Program-made: the position numbers and the translations under genes
Shown here: in pieces, positions 55,010-64,000 of the stretch
How positions within the stretch are numbered: the first letter of the stretch is position 1
Layout: each line of letters begins with the position of its first letter
Source of the DNA: Porifericola rhodea
GTDB taxonomy: Bacteria > Bacteroidota > Bacteroidia > Cytophagales > Cyclobacteriaceae
NCBI RefSeq assembly: GCF_030506305.1
Contig: NZ_CP119421.1
Span: forward strand, 5,224,501-5,288,500
Length of the DNA: 64,000 nucleotides
Reading direction: 5' to 3'
The notes under the pieces: generated by a model
Databases searched by the model: none
What the model was told of the DNA's origin: nothing
The model's input: the letters and a program-made list of their open reading frames with translations, nothing else

Positions 55010-56161
55010 ATGATCAGCACTACTAACCAAACTACTCAGCCTGAAGAACAAACTTTACAAAAACCTACTTCTAACCGCTTACTGTCGCTGGATCTATTTC
55101 GGGGAGCTACTATGTTTCTTCTGGTAGGAGAAACGACCTCTCTCTATCACTATGTGCTAGACTATAGCACTGAGGGAAGCCTGCTTCATTCATTAGCTTT
55201 ACAGTTTCATCACCACCCCTGGAATGGACTTCGCTTCTGGGATCTGGTACAGCCCTTCTTTATGTTTATTGTTGGCGTAGCTATGGTATTTTCGCTCCAA
55301 AAAAGAGTTCATTTACCAAGCGACTGGAAAAGAGTCCAAAAACACATATTTAAACGCTGTGCCCTTCTTTTTCTTTTTGGCGTTATGCTTCATTGTGTTT
55401 ACAGCGGCAAACTGGTATGGGAACTTTGGAACGTACTTACTCAGCTCTCCTTTACCATACTAGTGGCATTTTTACTTTTTCGCCAGTCTTTAAAAACACA
55501 ATTTATCGCCTCTGTTGGTATGCTCGTGTTGACTGAAGTTCTTTATCGTTTTGTGCAGCCCGAAGGTTTTGAGCAAACCTTTGTACAGGGAGAAAACTTT
55601 GGAGCCTGGATGGACATAATACTCATGGGAAAAATAAACAATGGAGGCTGGGTTACTATCAATTGCCTACCTACGGCGGCGCATACTATCTGGGGAGTAA
55701 TGGTCGGCAAAATTTTAATTTCTACCCGTACCGATAATGAGAAACTTAAGCCACTGTTGATTGCAGGAATAATTGGGCTTCTTATCGGTTACGGCCTTGA
55801 TTTTAGTGGTATAACTCCTATTATTAAACGGATCGCGACTACCTCATTTACAATTGTAAGCGGCGGCTGGTGCCTGTTAGTTTTAGCAGCAACTTACTGG
55901 CTTGTAGATGTTAAAAAAGCCAGAACCGGAATATTCTTTTTTAGCATAGTTGGTATGAATTCTATCTTTATTTACCTCTTTACCCAAACTGTGGGCCATC
56001 AGTGGGTAAATGATTTTGTAGCTATTTTTAGTGATGGCATTTTCAGTTGGATAGGCCTTGGTGAAAATTTTCTTGCTATTGCAGGAGCAACTCTAAGCTT
56101 TGGCTTATATTGGTATTTGTGTTATTGGCTATATAAGCATAAAATTTTCTTCAAAGTATAG
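55010..56161 (+). CDS. DUF5009/COG4299-type membrane acyltransferase
   Basis: The 383-residue protein has about 10 membrane helices. It begins with the RLLSLDLFRGATMFLLVGE motif of the heparan-alpha-glucosaminide N-acetyltransferase-like group, then FHHHPWNGLRFWDLVQPFFMF with conserved His residues and Asp. Related proteins are predicted to transfer acyl groups across the membrane onto sugars. No polysaccharide-biosynthesis gene is next door, so the acceptor is unknown. A TAAGTTTG at 54954-54961 matches the -7 element, but the nearest TTTG is 24 bases away. Confidence 0.82.
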   Translation: MISTTNQTTQPEEQTLQKPTSNRLLSLDLFRGATMFLLVGETTSLYHYVLDYSTEGSLLHSLALQFHHHPWNGLRFWDLVQPFFMFIVGVAMVFSLQKRVHLPSDWKRVQKHIFKRCALLFLFGVMLHCVYSGKLVWELWNVLTQLSFTILVAFLLFRQSLKTQFIASVGMLVLTEVLYRFVQPEGFEQTFVQGENFGAWMDIILMGKINNGGWVTINCLPTAAHTIWGVMVGKILISTRTDNEKLKPLLIAGIIGLLIGYGLDFSGITPIIKRIATTSFTIVSGGWCLLVLAATYWLVDVKKARTGIFFFSIVGMNSIFIYLFTQTVGHQWVNDFVAIFSDGIFSWIGLGENFLAIAGATLSFGLYWYLCYWLYKHKIFFKV

Positions 56162-56471
56162 TAATCTTACTAGTTGATATTTGGATAAAGCTCTTTCCAA
56201 AAAACATTTCTTTGAACCATCTATTGCAACTGATGATTTGACACTTTTTAATTTAAGGTAAAATTGTGCAGAAACGAATTATATACAGGGACTTTGAGTC
56301 AATAATTAACCAAACAAGCATAGTATAAACACTTATATGCCAATCGTAAACACCTCAAAAAAACTAACAATAAATAACTAATCGTTACAAACACCATTCT
56401 TTTATATAATTTAATTAATTTTAATTATAACTTTTCAAATATTTGTAGAGTAAACGAAACACAGTTACTCT
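56162..56471. other. Gene-less AT-rich spacer
   Basis: This 310-base stretch upstream of the lipoprotein gene is very AT-rich, without coding potential. It holds a near-consensus AATATTTG (56436-56443) at the position expected for a -7 element, one mismatch from TAnnTTTG. Confidence 0.35.
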
Positions 56472-57812
56472 ATGAAACAACTCAACAAACTTACTGCTTA
56501 TGCGATTGCACTAGCAGTAACTTTTTCTGCATGTAAAGAAGACGATGTTGCAGAAAATGACCCAACAACTGGCAAAACAGAAATTCCTGACAGCTTTAGT
56601 AGCTTTACTACTGAACAAAACAAAGCTAACTTAGAAGACAATGGGATTGAACTTATTCAGGAGGTAGACGACCTGAAAAACTCCGAGGGAGTAAATGCAT
56701 CAAGCAGTTTTGCTTACTTCTTAAATAAGTCTGAATCATCTGGTACTAATTCACGTGTCTTTGAGACGTTCAGAATCCTAAGTAGTTTTAGTAAGGGAAA
56801 AGCCGATATGCATGACGTTACTACTTCGCTACGTACCACCGCTGAAGAACCTCAAAGTATCCAGGAATTTTATGATACTTATGTGGGTAGAATAGAGTGG
56901 AACAGTAAAACCAACGAATGGGATTTTACTGAAGAAGGCGACCAGATAGTATTTGTATTTCCCTCTTCAGAAGAGAAAACAACAAATGATGCCGAATTAT
57001 ACATTCATTCTTATGAAGGTATTGAATCTCCAAATCCTTTAGGAGAAGAATATGAGGGTGACTTGCCTACTAAACTTAAAATGGAGTTAAAAGTAGAGGG
57101 GCAACCAGCTTTAAACTATGATTTTTCCGCAAATTATAATCAGGATGGTGAACCTACAAGTGTAAATACAGCACTTTCTATTAGTAACTATACAATTGCT
57201 TTTAAAGTTAGAAATGATGGAACTGACGCTGGTGCTGCCTACTCTTTTACTAAAGGAGACAAGACTCTAATGGCTATGGGTGCTGGTGTACAAGGTGAGT
57301 TTACGACAGATCATATTAATGAGGTAGAGGCTAGTGAAACAAGTAATGCTGGTGATATTTTCAATGGTGTTAATGCCTACTTCCAACTTATGGATATCAA
57401 GATAGCAGGAGATGCTAATATGGAAAAATTGTTTGATGAAGTAGATAGTCTTTATGCTTCTTATGATCATCTAACTTACGAAGAACGTGATAAGCTAGAA
57501 AAAGAGAAGTTAGATAAGGAGGCGGAGATTATGAATAAGTATATCAATCTGGTCGTTTTTTATGATAATAAGAAAGAAAAAATCGCCGATTCAGAATTCT
57601 ATGTTTCCGAAGATGTAGATACTTATTCTTATCAGAAATATAATCAAAGTACTCAGACTTACGAAACAGTAGAAGTGAGTCATACTTACTACTACACTGA
57701 TCTTCGCTTCATTTTTGCAGATGAGAGTAAGTCTGATATGGAAACTTACTTTGGTGAAGGTTTTAATGAACTGAATGACGAATGGACCAAGCTGATAGAA
57801 AGCTTTGAGTAG
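56472..57812 (+). CDS. Hypothetical lipoprotein, 446 aa
   Basis: I do not recognise this protein. The signal peptide ends in VTFSACKED (lipoprotein Cys near residue 21). The mature part is acidic, with a mixed alpha/beta look: an N-terminal helical region, a middle with repeated beta-like strands (LKMELKVEGQPALNYDFSA) and a charged helical segment (SLYASYDHLTYEERDKLEKE). No enzyme motif is visible. A strong terminator follows and no neighbour is close, so it is a single-gene transcript with a long AT-rich upstream region. It may be a surface or periplasmic structural or binding protein. Confidence 0.75.
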   Translation: MKQLNKLTAYAIALAVTFSACKEDDVAENDPTTGKTEIPDSFSSFTTEQNKANLEDNGIELIQEVDDLKNSEGVNASSSFAYFLNKSESSGTNSRVFETFRILSSFSKGKADMHDVTTSLRTTAEEPQSIQEFYDTYVGRIEWNSKTNEWDFTEEGDQIVFVFPSSEEKTTNDAELYIHSYEGIESPNPLGEEYEGDLPTKLKMELKVEGQPALNYDFSANYNQDGEPTSVNTALSISNYTIAFKVRNDGTDAGAAYSFTKGDKTLMAMGAGVQGEFTTDHINEVEASETSNAGDIFNGVNAYFQLMDIKIAGDANMEKLFDEVDSLYASYDHLTYEERDKLEKEKLDKEAEIMNKYINLVVFYDNKKEKIADSEFYVSEDVDTYSYQKYNQSTQTYETVEVSHTYYYTDLRFIFADESKSDMETYFGEGFNELNDEWTKLIESFE

Positions 57813-57834
57813 GCTTTAAATCGCAAAAAGAGTT

Positions 57835-57867
57835 AGCCATCTGAGGATTCTCAGGTGGCTTTTTTTA
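57835..57867 (+). terminator. Rho-independent terminator
   Basis: An 11-base stem with one G-T pair (AGCCATCTGAG at 57835-57845 with CTCAGGTGGCT at 57850-57860) and a GATT loop is followed by a T run. It ends the hypothetical lipoprotein gene. Confidence 0.85.
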
Positions 57868-58022
57868 TTTGCAAAGCTTTTTAGTGAAGGCCTTCCACAA
57901 GAATCTAAAAATAACATGCACATTAGCAGAACATGCACAAATAAAGATAAGCTTTCTTAGTTGCAATAAGATATAAGTATTCATAGCAGTAGCTATATCA
58001 CTGAGATTAAATACGAATATAT

Positions 58023-58892
58023 TTACTCTGCTACAAACCAATAGTAGGAGGCTCCATAGCCGCCCCAAACTCCAAGGGCATTACCTTCAATATTACCAAC
58101 AACTTCGTTTCCTGAAGCATAAAGTGGATTTTTTGCAGCATAAAGTTCATTTTCCAGATTTTTCCAATACTGATAATGGGTTTCATCCATGGTACAAAAC
58201 TTAATCATTACTGTATCTCCTGTATGAAAATAAATATCGTCTGTAACTTCACTTAAAGACTCAGACCCACGAAGTAAGCTAAAATCAATAGTTTCTCCGT
58301 TAAAGCTTCTATCATCAATTACTGATAAATAAACAGGGACAAAGCTTTTATCTTTGTTTAACCGCTTGGTGAAAATACGGTACTGGTTTCTTTCTGCGAC
58401 AGGATCAGTATAGCGTAATCTTACTTCACCTACAGAGTCCTGGTCGGCTAATCTTTCAAACCAAATGCTATCCAAACTGGCCGGAGCCGTAACGCTGGTA
58501 CGAGCAGCATACTCTTCTCCTCCTACCTCCACTTTGAGTTCATAAGTCTCTCCTACCTTACCTTTTATCTGCGTACTCTGGTACACATAAGAAGGAAAAA
58601 ATTCATCTTCTTTATTTAAAGTTAAAATCTCGGTTTCATCTCCGTTGCTTACTGTTACCTTTGCCGTTGTAACGATTGAGTTTCGTAAAGCGGCTGAATC
58701 AATTTTGTCAAAAAAAGCAGCACTTTCCGTAAGTATCACCCGAGCGTATTTGTCTTGTTCTATCCAGCCTTCTACCACAAGTTTGGGTTCATAAGCAGGT
58801 AACTCAACATTAATATTCTCCTCACAGGCATTTGTAATCCAGCATATAAGAACCAAAATGAGCATGCTATAGCTCTTTGAACTTTTTACCAT
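58023..58892 (-). CDS. DUF4249 family lipoprotein
   Basis: The 289-residue protein has a lipobox TNACEEN (Cys near residue 23) and the DUF4249 pattern: PKLVVEGWIEQDKYARVILTES near the N-terminus, a middle of beta-strands and an ending with GVWGGYGASYYWFV. DUF4249 proteins accompany TonB-dependent receptors in Bacteroidota and are probably surface partners of the receptor. The gene follows the receptor by 5 bases on the same strand. Its ligand is unknown. Confidence 0.88.
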   Translation of the reverse strand: MVKSSKSYSMLILVLICWITNACEENINVELPAYEPKLVVEGWIEQDKYARVILTESAAFFDKIDSAALRNSIVTTAKVTVSNGDETEILTLNKEDEFFPSYVYQSTQIKGKVGETYELKVEVGGEEYAARTSVTAPASLDSIWFERLADQDSVGEVRLRYTDPVAERNQYRIFTKRLNKDKSFVPVYLSVIDDRSFNGETIDFSLLRGSESLSEVTDDIYFHTGDTVMIKFCTMDETHYQYWKNLENELYAAKNPLYASGNEVVGNIEGNALGVWGGYGASYYWFVAE

Positions 58893-58897
58893 TTTGA

Positions 58898-61246
58898 TTA
58901 AAAGTTGATGTTATAAGATACTGAAGGAATTATAGGAAAGAGAGACACCTGCTTTGCGCTTACTTCCAGAGAGTATTCTCTTAAACTTCCCTCAATATCA
59001 AAATAGATGTAGTACGCATTCATTTTGCTATACACGTTGTATAAAGAGAAAACCCAATAAGCTTTAAGTTTTCCCTGTTGGTTTGGATAGTAAGTAGCAG
59101 ATAAATCTAAGCGGTGGTAAGAGGGTAAACGATAATTATTTCTACCATTATACTCGTTAACAATATTGCCCTGCATGATATAGCGCGCTACCGGTAGGGT
59201 CATGGTATTTCCACTAGATAGAACAAAAACTGAAGAAAAATGCCATTTTGGATTATTGCGATAGCTGAGAGACAGGGATAGATTATGCAATCTATCATAC
59301 TTAGCAGGAAACAGTTTACCTTGGTTGATATCTTCAAACTTTCTACGAGTACGAGATAGGGTGTAAGACAACCACCCGTTTAGCTTACCTTTAGGCTTCT
59401 TAAGCATCCATTCCAGACCATAAGAATGTGCTTTACCAAAATAAAACTTATCATCAAAATTCTGATATTGCCCCTGCCCCGTCAGCACCCCACTCTCATA
59501 TTCTAACTGCTGTTTCATACTTTTATAGTAAGCGGTAAGTGAGCCCTCAAAATCATATAACAGACGATAATAGCCTAATGAGTACTGTCGCGCTTTCTGA
59601 GGCTTCACAATTCTGGAACTAGGTACCCAAACATCTGTAGGCAACGAAACTGAAGACATTGGCGCCATATGAATATACTGCACCGTACGGTCGTAAGCGG
59701 CTTTGATTATTGTATTTTTTGAAAGGCTATAGCTTAAGGAAACCCGTGGCTCCGGGACCAGATAATCTGATATCTTCTCGTTTTTACGATATATCAGAGT
59801 ATCAGTATGGCGTCCATTCGCATCAACACCGTAGTACTGGAAAGGCCCAACCTGTTTGTAATAGCTCGCCCTTAATCCCAGGCCAGCTTTCCATTTTTCG
59901 TTAATTACGTGCTCGTAATGTGCGAAAGCTGCTGCTTCGCGTGCATGTAGGTTAAGTACATCTCCAAAATCTAATTGTTGATCTTGCGAGTTTGCCTCCA
60001 TTGCTCCTGGCATAAAGCGATATTGAATGAGACGACTTCCCAACGTTAGGCTTTGCTTTTGGTTAGGAGTATATACAAACTCCTGATGTAAACCTTTTTC
60101 TGCGACATCAGAAGCAATTTGAATACTAAAACTGCTTACGCCCGCATTAAGCCCCATAGCATATTGGCTGCCAAATAGTGTAGTTTCCGAAAACCACTTA
60201 GAGGAAAAAGAATGTTGCCACTGTAAAGATATTGCCTGGTTACCCCAATGAATTTCGTTTTGAAAAACATCAAAATTGGCATACCTAAAATGGTCGTTTC
60301 CTGCATATGCACTTAGAACTAGTTTGTCTTTATCTGACAATAAATAGTCCCACTTTAAATTAAAGTCATGGAAATAATAATCCGGTCCTGATTTTACAAG
60401 CTTGTTGTTCTTTAGCAGCGACTTCTGCAATACATCATAATAGGTCCGCCTGCCTGCTAGCATCAGACTGCTTTTTCCTTTTACTACCGGCCCTTCCAGT
60501 TTAAGGTTTGCTGCTACCAAGCCGAGTGAGGCTTTGCCTTTCCAAACCTGCTTATTTCCTGCTTTTGTTTTAACATCGAGCACTGAAGAAAGGCGGCCAC
60601 CATAATATGCGGGTATCCCACCTTTATCTAGTGTTACTTGCTCTATGGTATTTCCATTAAATACTGAAAAGAACCCAAAAAGGTGGCTGGCATTGTAAAT
60701 GGTAGCTTTGTCTAAGAGAATAAGGTTTTGATCAACTTCTCCTCCCCTTACGTAGAAGCCCGTGTTACCATCACCGGAGTTTTGTACACCCGGCATCATT
60801 TGTACCACTCTCACGGGGTCTACCTCTCCCAGCAAATGAGGCATATTTTCTATGGCTTCTAAATCAAACTGTACACGATCTACCAATTGGGTCAGGCGGT
60901 CCTCTGCCCTATTACCTTCTATAACAATTTCTTCAGTTATCAAGGCCTGAGGTGTAAGGCTTATTCGGATCAAGGTATCATCTGCTGAGTGATGTTGATA
61001 AGTAAAACCCGCATAGCCCACACAACTAAAGTGTACTTCCTGAGTCTCTGTTAGTTGAATCTGAAAATAACCATCAGCTCTGGTAGAAGTTCCTTCCCCT
61101 GCCGCAAGCCAAACATTAACTCCAGGCAAAGCTTCACCACTTTCGGCATCAAAGACATAGCCTTGCAGAAGGGATTGTGCGCCCAGGGGGTTAAAATTCA
61201 ATAAGAATACCAGTGCCAGCAGGATGCTGAACAGTCTACCTCGCAT
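58898..61246 (-). CDS. TonB-dependent receptor with CarboxypepD-like domain
   Basis: The 782-residue receptor has a signal peptide ending at GAQS, a carboxypeptidase-regulatory-like domain (residues about 27-110) and a plug domain with the segments DPVRVVQMMPGVQNSGDGN and GFYVRGGEVDQNLILLDKA, followed by a beta-barrel ending in PSVSYNINF. It is translated with DUF4249 directly downstream. Together they should take up an unknown substrate powered by TonB. No regulator (such as a sigma or anti-sigma factor) is adjacent. Confidence 0.92.
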   Translation of the reverse strand: MRGRLFSILLALVFLLNFNPLGAQSLLQGYVFDAESGEALPGVNVWLAAGEGTSTRADGYFQIQLTETQEVHFSCVGYAGFTYQHHSADDTLIRISLTPQALITEEIVIEGNRAEDRLTQLVDRVQFDLEAIENMPHLLGEVDPVRVVQMMPGVQNSGDGNTGFYVRGGEVDQNLILLDKATIYNASHLFGFFSVFNGNTIEQVTLDKGGIPAYYGGRLSSVLDVKTKAGNKQVWKGKASLGLVAANLKLEGPVVKGKSSLMLAGRRTYYDVLQKSLLKNNKLVKSGPDYYFHDFNLKWDYLLSDKDKLVLSAYAGNDHFRYANFDVFQNEIHWGNQAISLQWQHSFSSKWFSETTLFGSQYAMGLNAGVSSFSIQIASDVAEKGLHQEFVYTPNQKQSLTLGSRLIQYRFMPGAMEANSQDQQLDFGDVLNLHAREAAAFAHYEHVINEKWKAGLGLRASYYKQVGPFQYYGVDANGRHTDTLIYRKNEKISDYLVPEPRVSLSYSLSKNTIIKAAYDRTVQYIHMAPMSSVSLPTDVWVPSSRIVKPQKARQYSLGYYRLLYDFEGSLTAYYKSMKQQLEYESGVLTGQGQYQNFDDKFYFGKAHSYGLEWMLKKPKGKLNGWLSYTLSRTRRKFEDINQGKLFPAKYDRLHNLSLSLSYRNNPKWHFSSVFVLSSGNTMTLPVARYIMQGNIVNEYNGRNNYRLPSYHRLDLSATYYPNQQGKLKAYWVFSLYNVYSKMNAYYIYFDIEGSLREYSLEVSAKQVSLFPIIPSVSYNINF

Positions 61247-61360
61247 ACTCCATTTTTTGACGCATATTAGCGAAGTATATACTGTACAACAATTTAAGTT
61301 TAGGTATACATTACAGAGGCTACATCAGTAAAAGAATAGCACATTATTGCTATTAAAGGC

Positions 61361-62422
61361 TTATAACTGTTCTTCGTCATTCTCTTGGGTATGGTTCACA
61401 ACTTCTATCAGTTTGCCATTTCGTGCATAATACTTCCAGGGCCCCGACTTCTCATCCTCTTCAAAATTTCCGCTAGACTCTACATTGCCATTGTCATAGT
61501 AATAGGTCCAGGTACCTACCTGCATACCATTCTCCATTTTTCCTTCACCGGAGAGCCCTCCTTCCTTAAAATAATACTTCCACTCTCCATTAGGTTTACC
61601 AAATTTGTATTCTCCCTTAGTCTCTAGTTCACCAGTATTGTAATAAGCCAGTTTTACACCTTCCCCATTCTTAAAAGTACCTACCTCCAGGCTATCTCCG
61701 GTGATGGTAAAATAAGGGCCTACATTCATGAGCCTTCCCATCTTCCATTCTTCTTCCTGTATAAGCTGACCATTCAAATAAAAAAGCCCCCAAAGTCCAT
61801 CTTCTTCCCCCATCACAAAACTACCTACAGATTCCAGCTGGCCTTTTTCATGGTACTTAAACCACTGTCCGTTTTCAAGATCCAGTTTGTAAGAACCTTC
61901 AGCTATAAGTATACCTTCGGGATTGTAGTACTTCCAGATTCCGCTTTTGAGACCGTTTACATACTTACCGGCGGAGTATACACCTCCGTCTTCGTAGTAT
62001 GTTTTCCAGACTCCCACTTTGAGATCCGCACTAAACTGACCCTCCACGCTAATTTTACCATTGTAATGAAACTCCTGGTATAAGCTATCCCTGATGTCGT
62101 TTTTAAGATACATTCTGGACTTGAGCTGTCCGTTAGGGTAGTAAAACTTCCACTCGCCCTGCGCTTTTCCTTCTTCATAATTACCTACTCCCTTCATACT
62201 GCCGTATTCATCAAAAAACAGCCAGCGACCAGTTTTCTCACCACTCTCAAACTGTCCGCGCTGCACAAGCCGGCCATTGCTATTAAAGAAGGTCCAGCGG
62301 CCATCTCGTTTACCGTCCTGCAGTTCGCCTCTGCCACGTAAACTATCTATAGGAGTAATACCACTTTGGCTCCAGGCCACCAGGCTGGCCATGCATAAAA
62401 AAGCTGTTAGGATGCGTTTCAT
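61361..62422 (-). CDS. Secreted YwqK-like MORN-repeat protein
   Basis: The 353-residue protein has a signal peptide (MKRILTAFLCMASLVAWSQ) and about 12 tandem repeats of roughly 23 residues with the form G.W.yY..nG.l, for example GEWKFYYPNGQL and GTWTYYYDNGNV. This is the MORN-like pattern of the YwqK family. In Bacillus, YwqK is reported as an antitoxin of a Ywq system, but the signal peptide and lack of a toxin gene argue against that role here. The protein is probably periplasmic or secreted. It leads a minus-strand group of three genes, though each start is close to the next stop only for some pairs. Confidence 0.82.
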   Translation of the reverse strand: MKRILTAFLCMASLVAWSQSGITPIDSLRGRGELQDGKRDGRWTFFNSNGRLVQRGQFESGEKTGRWLFFDEYGSMKGVGNYEEGKAQGEWKFYYPNGQLKSRMYLKNDIRDSLYQEFHYNGKISVEGQFSADLKVGVWKTYYEDGGVYSAGKYVNGLKSGIWKYYNPEGILIAEGSYKLDLENGQWFKYHEKGQLESVGSFVMGEEDGLWGLFYLNGQLIQEEEWKMGRLMNVGPYFTITGDSLEVGTFKNGEGVKLAYYNTGELETKGEYKFGKPNGEWKYYFKEGGLSGEGKMENGMQVGTWTYYYDNGNVESSGNFEEDEKSGPWKYYARNGKLIEVVNHTQENDEEQL

Positions 62423-62455
62423 AAATTTGTGCTCTTAAAGCTAGGTTGTATAGAC

Positions 62456-63088
62456 TTATTCTACTGAATCTACTGTATGCAAAGAAAGTACACTTAGCAT
62501 TTGTTTAAAAAAACCAAGCGTAAATTCAGGCAGCTTTTGCCACTGCTTAAGTTCCAGTTGGCTCGCTACTTTAATATACGGCATTTCGCTAATTTTAGTG
62601 CGTAAATACTCCAGACTGAGGCTCCGGGTTGCTGCATAGTTTTCTTCACTCAGATGATGCTGCCAGGGGTCCGTCCGGTTGATATAAAAGAACAAATTTT
62701 CAGTATCCAGTTGATCGGCATTGGCCAAAAGTACAGGCCTAAGCTTATCTAGTGCTGCACCTGATAAGTGCAGGGTTACACTAAAGTAATGCCCCCACCA
62801 GAACATAGTTCTAAAGGCAAAGATACTCTGCTTATGAAAAAGTCGGGGATAATCCAAGAGGAGATAAGGGAGAAGCTGGTAGTTTTCTCCCCTGGCTATC
62901 TTGCCTGCTTTGTGTTTGGTGCCCTCCGGAAACTCTACTTTCTGTAACCTAATGTATTGCTTAAGCTTGTCTTCGGTGGCTAACAGAAGCTGATTCATCT
63001 TCTGATTGATGCTGTGCCGCGTAAGCAAAAAATCAAGGTCTTCAAGGTAGTTTAACTCTTTATCGCTAATGTGAATATCCTGGGGCAT
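62456..63088 (-). CDS. Hypothetical protein, 210 aa
   Basis: I do not recognise this soluble protein. It has no signal peptide or membrane helix. Noteworthy features are a helical N-terminus with KMNQLLLATEDKLKQYI, a central His/Trp-rich segment (FRTMFWWGHYFSVTLHL) and a NRTDPWQHHLSEENYAAT stretch. The sequence is unlike its neighbours, but the codon use is similar. It is placed between the YwqK-like gene and a small gene on the same strand and may be co-transcribed with them. Confidence 0.6.
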   Translation of the reverse strand: MPQDIHISDKELNYLEDLDFLLTRHSINQKMNQLLLATEDKLKQYIRLQKVEFPEGTKHKAGKIARGENYQLLPYLLLDYPRLFHKQSIFAFRTMFWWGHYFSVTLHLSGAALDKLRPVLLANADQLDTENLFFYINRTDPWQHHLSEENYAATRSLSLEYLRTKISEMPYIKVASQLELKQWQKLPEFTLGFFKQMLSVLSLHTVDSVE

Positions 63089-63097
63089 AAGCCTTCT

Positions 63098-63325
63098 TTA
63101 TCCGTGATTATCTATTCGCTGAATTACCTTAATTACAATTTCATGGTGATCTCCATCTTCGTCCTGTAGGTAAACATTCAGCTGAGGGTTATCAATGTTC
63201 GTATTCTTCTTTAGTTCAACAATCTTGTTGTTTGGTAATTGTTCTTCAATCTGATCTTTTAGTTTCTCAATTGCATTTGCAAGTTGAACTTCTAAATGAC
63301 TTGGATTATATTTTTCAGTTTGCAT
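63098..63325 (-). CDS. Hypothetical small protein, 75 aa
   Basis: I do not recognise this protein. It is soluble and charged, with a helical N-terminal half (LEVQLANAIEKLKDQIEEQL) and a beta-like second half with QLNVYLQDEDGDHHEIVIKV. It lies 9 bases upstream of the 210-residue gene on the same strand, which suggests co-transcription and coupled translation. No function is proposed. Confidence 0.55.
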   Translation of the reverse strand: MQTEKYNPSHLEVQLANAIEKLKDQIEEQLPNNKIVELKKNTNIDNPQLNVYLQDEDGDHHEIVIKVIQRIDNHG

Positions 63326-63430
63326 AGACGGTGTCTTTTTAATGATAATTGTGGTTAATCAGCTCAAACTAATACAAGCAGTGCTACTTTACAAGCAGAA
63401 ACCTTTCTCTGAGCCTTTCAATGGCTGAAA

Positions 63431-64000
63431 TCATACAGGTTCATTCTGGGGTGCAATCAGGCTGGCGTTGTTATTCTGTACATTGTTCACCTGACGGGAC
63501 ACAGGATAAGCTTTTAAAAGAGCATCTTCAGTGGGCCGTAAAATATCCTGTAGACCCTCATAGTCTTCGGAGTCACTCAACCAGAAGTCAATGGCCTCTG
63601 AGGCTAAAATTACTGGCATACGATTATGAATATGGGCTACCGAAGGGCTGGCTGCGGTAGTAATAATACAAAAATCTCCCTGACCGCTTTGTTGATTATG
63701 TTCCCAAATACCTGCAAAGACGAATGGTTTTTCGTCTTTCAGACAAATACGGTATGGGATTTTACCTTCTTTGGTTTTCATCCATTCATAATACCCACCG
63801 GCAGCCACCAGGCATCGCCTGTGCTGGAAAGCTTTTTTAAAGGTAGCTTTTTCCAGAATGGTCTCTGAGCGGGCATTAATTAGCCTTTTTTTCTCTTCTT
63901 TTGCCCAGAATGGAACTATACCCCACTGAAAAAGTGTAAAACTGGAAGGTTTATGATTGGGCACTATGGGCAACTCCTGAGAGGGTGCCGCATTAAAATT
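63431..64000 (-). CDS. SRAP-domain protein (YedK/HMCES-like), N-terminus cut off
   Basis: The last 570 bases of the window encode 189 residues of an SRAP-domain protein; the start lies beyond the window. The family covalently protects abasic sites in single-stranded DNA with an N-terminal Cys2, not visible here. Present are FQWGIVPFWAKE, INARSETILEKATFKKAF with the DNA-binding Asn-Ala-Arg, RCLVAAGGYYEW with the conserved Glu, and AHIHNRMPVIL with the catalytic His. The C-terminus ends ASLIAPQNEPV. A frame start at 63973 is only a TTG; the frame is open upstream to the window edge. Confidence 0.9.
   Translation of the reverse strand, partial: NFNAAPSQELPIVPNHKPSSFTLFQWGIVPFWAKEEKKRLINARSETILEKATFKKAFQHRRCLVAAGGYYEWMKTKEGKIPYRICLKDEKPFVFAGIWEHNQQSGQGDFCIITTAASPSVAHIHNRMPVILASEAIDFWLSDSEDYEGLQDILRPTEDALLKAYPVSRQVNNVQNNNASLIAPQNEPV

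Noticed and set aside
61361-62422. Toxin-antitoxin system (YwqK antitoxin name)
   Set aside because: The protein has a signal peptide and no partner toxin gene is adjacent.

Overview
The window looks like chromosomal DNA of a free-living Bacteroidota, most likely a Cytophagales-type bacterium. It carries a SusC/SusD pair, several TonB-dependent receptors with an N-terminal carboxypeptidase-regulatory-like domain, a DUF4249 lipoprotein beside its receptor, and DUF349, DUF445 and YwqK-type repeat proteins. Clear Shine-Dalgarno sequences are nearly absent. Promoters fit the Bacteroidota pattern TTTG - 18 to 20 bases - TAnnTTTG, best seen before two tRNA genes, a DUF445 gene and a DksA-like gene. 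No rRNA, insertion sequence, CRISPR array or complete prophage was seen.

Layout. 1-12 kb: tail of a cupin protein, tRNA-Thr, a five-repeat DUF349 protein, YqgE, a TM2 protein, a Tat-exported Gfo/Idh/MocA oxidoreductase, DUF445, an AddA/RecB-like helicase and a GH5 lipoprotein. 11-19 kb: a cation/proton antiporter, tRNA-Arg followed by a solitary HsdR-N-type nuclease-like gene, a GAF histidine kinase and a large outer-membrane receptor. 19-28 kb: mostly housekeeping genes (response regulator, SDR, CPBP protease, TrmB, FolC, LptB, GH3-family enzyme, hemerythrin-like protein, ScpB, DksA-like protein). 28-36 kb: a COG4091 oxidoreductase, SusD, SusC and, divergently, a DAHP/KDO8P-synthase-like protein. 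36-39 kb: methionine aminopeptidase, then an S24-type repressor facing a tiny Cro-like gene across a repeated operator region.

39-45 kb groups small envelope and stress-type genes: DUF2383, APP1-type phosphatidate phosphatase, diacylglycerol kinase, an acidic lipoprotein, YtxH, Pmp3/YqaE, a small membrane protein and a type IB topoisomerase. 45-56 kb is metabolic: peptide transporter, cytochrome c plus sorbosone-dehydrogenase-like lipoprotein, old yellow enzyme, then an acetate-type symporter followed by acetyl-CoA synthetase (uptake and activation of acetate), MarC and a DUF5009-type acyltransferase. 56-64 kb: an unknown lipoprotein, DUF4249 with its TonB receptor, a 12-repeat YwqK-like protein, two unknown small proteins and an SRAP (YedK/HMCES-like) gene that runs off the window.

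The points most worth a second look are the repressor/Cro-like switch with its operator array, the helicase whose C-terminal nuclease motif looks eroded, the facing phosphatidate phosphatase and diacylglycerol kinase genes in the stress cluster, the GH3 enzyme next to lptB, and the DAHP-synthase-like gene divergent from SusCD. None of these amounts to a proven new system from sequence reading alone.
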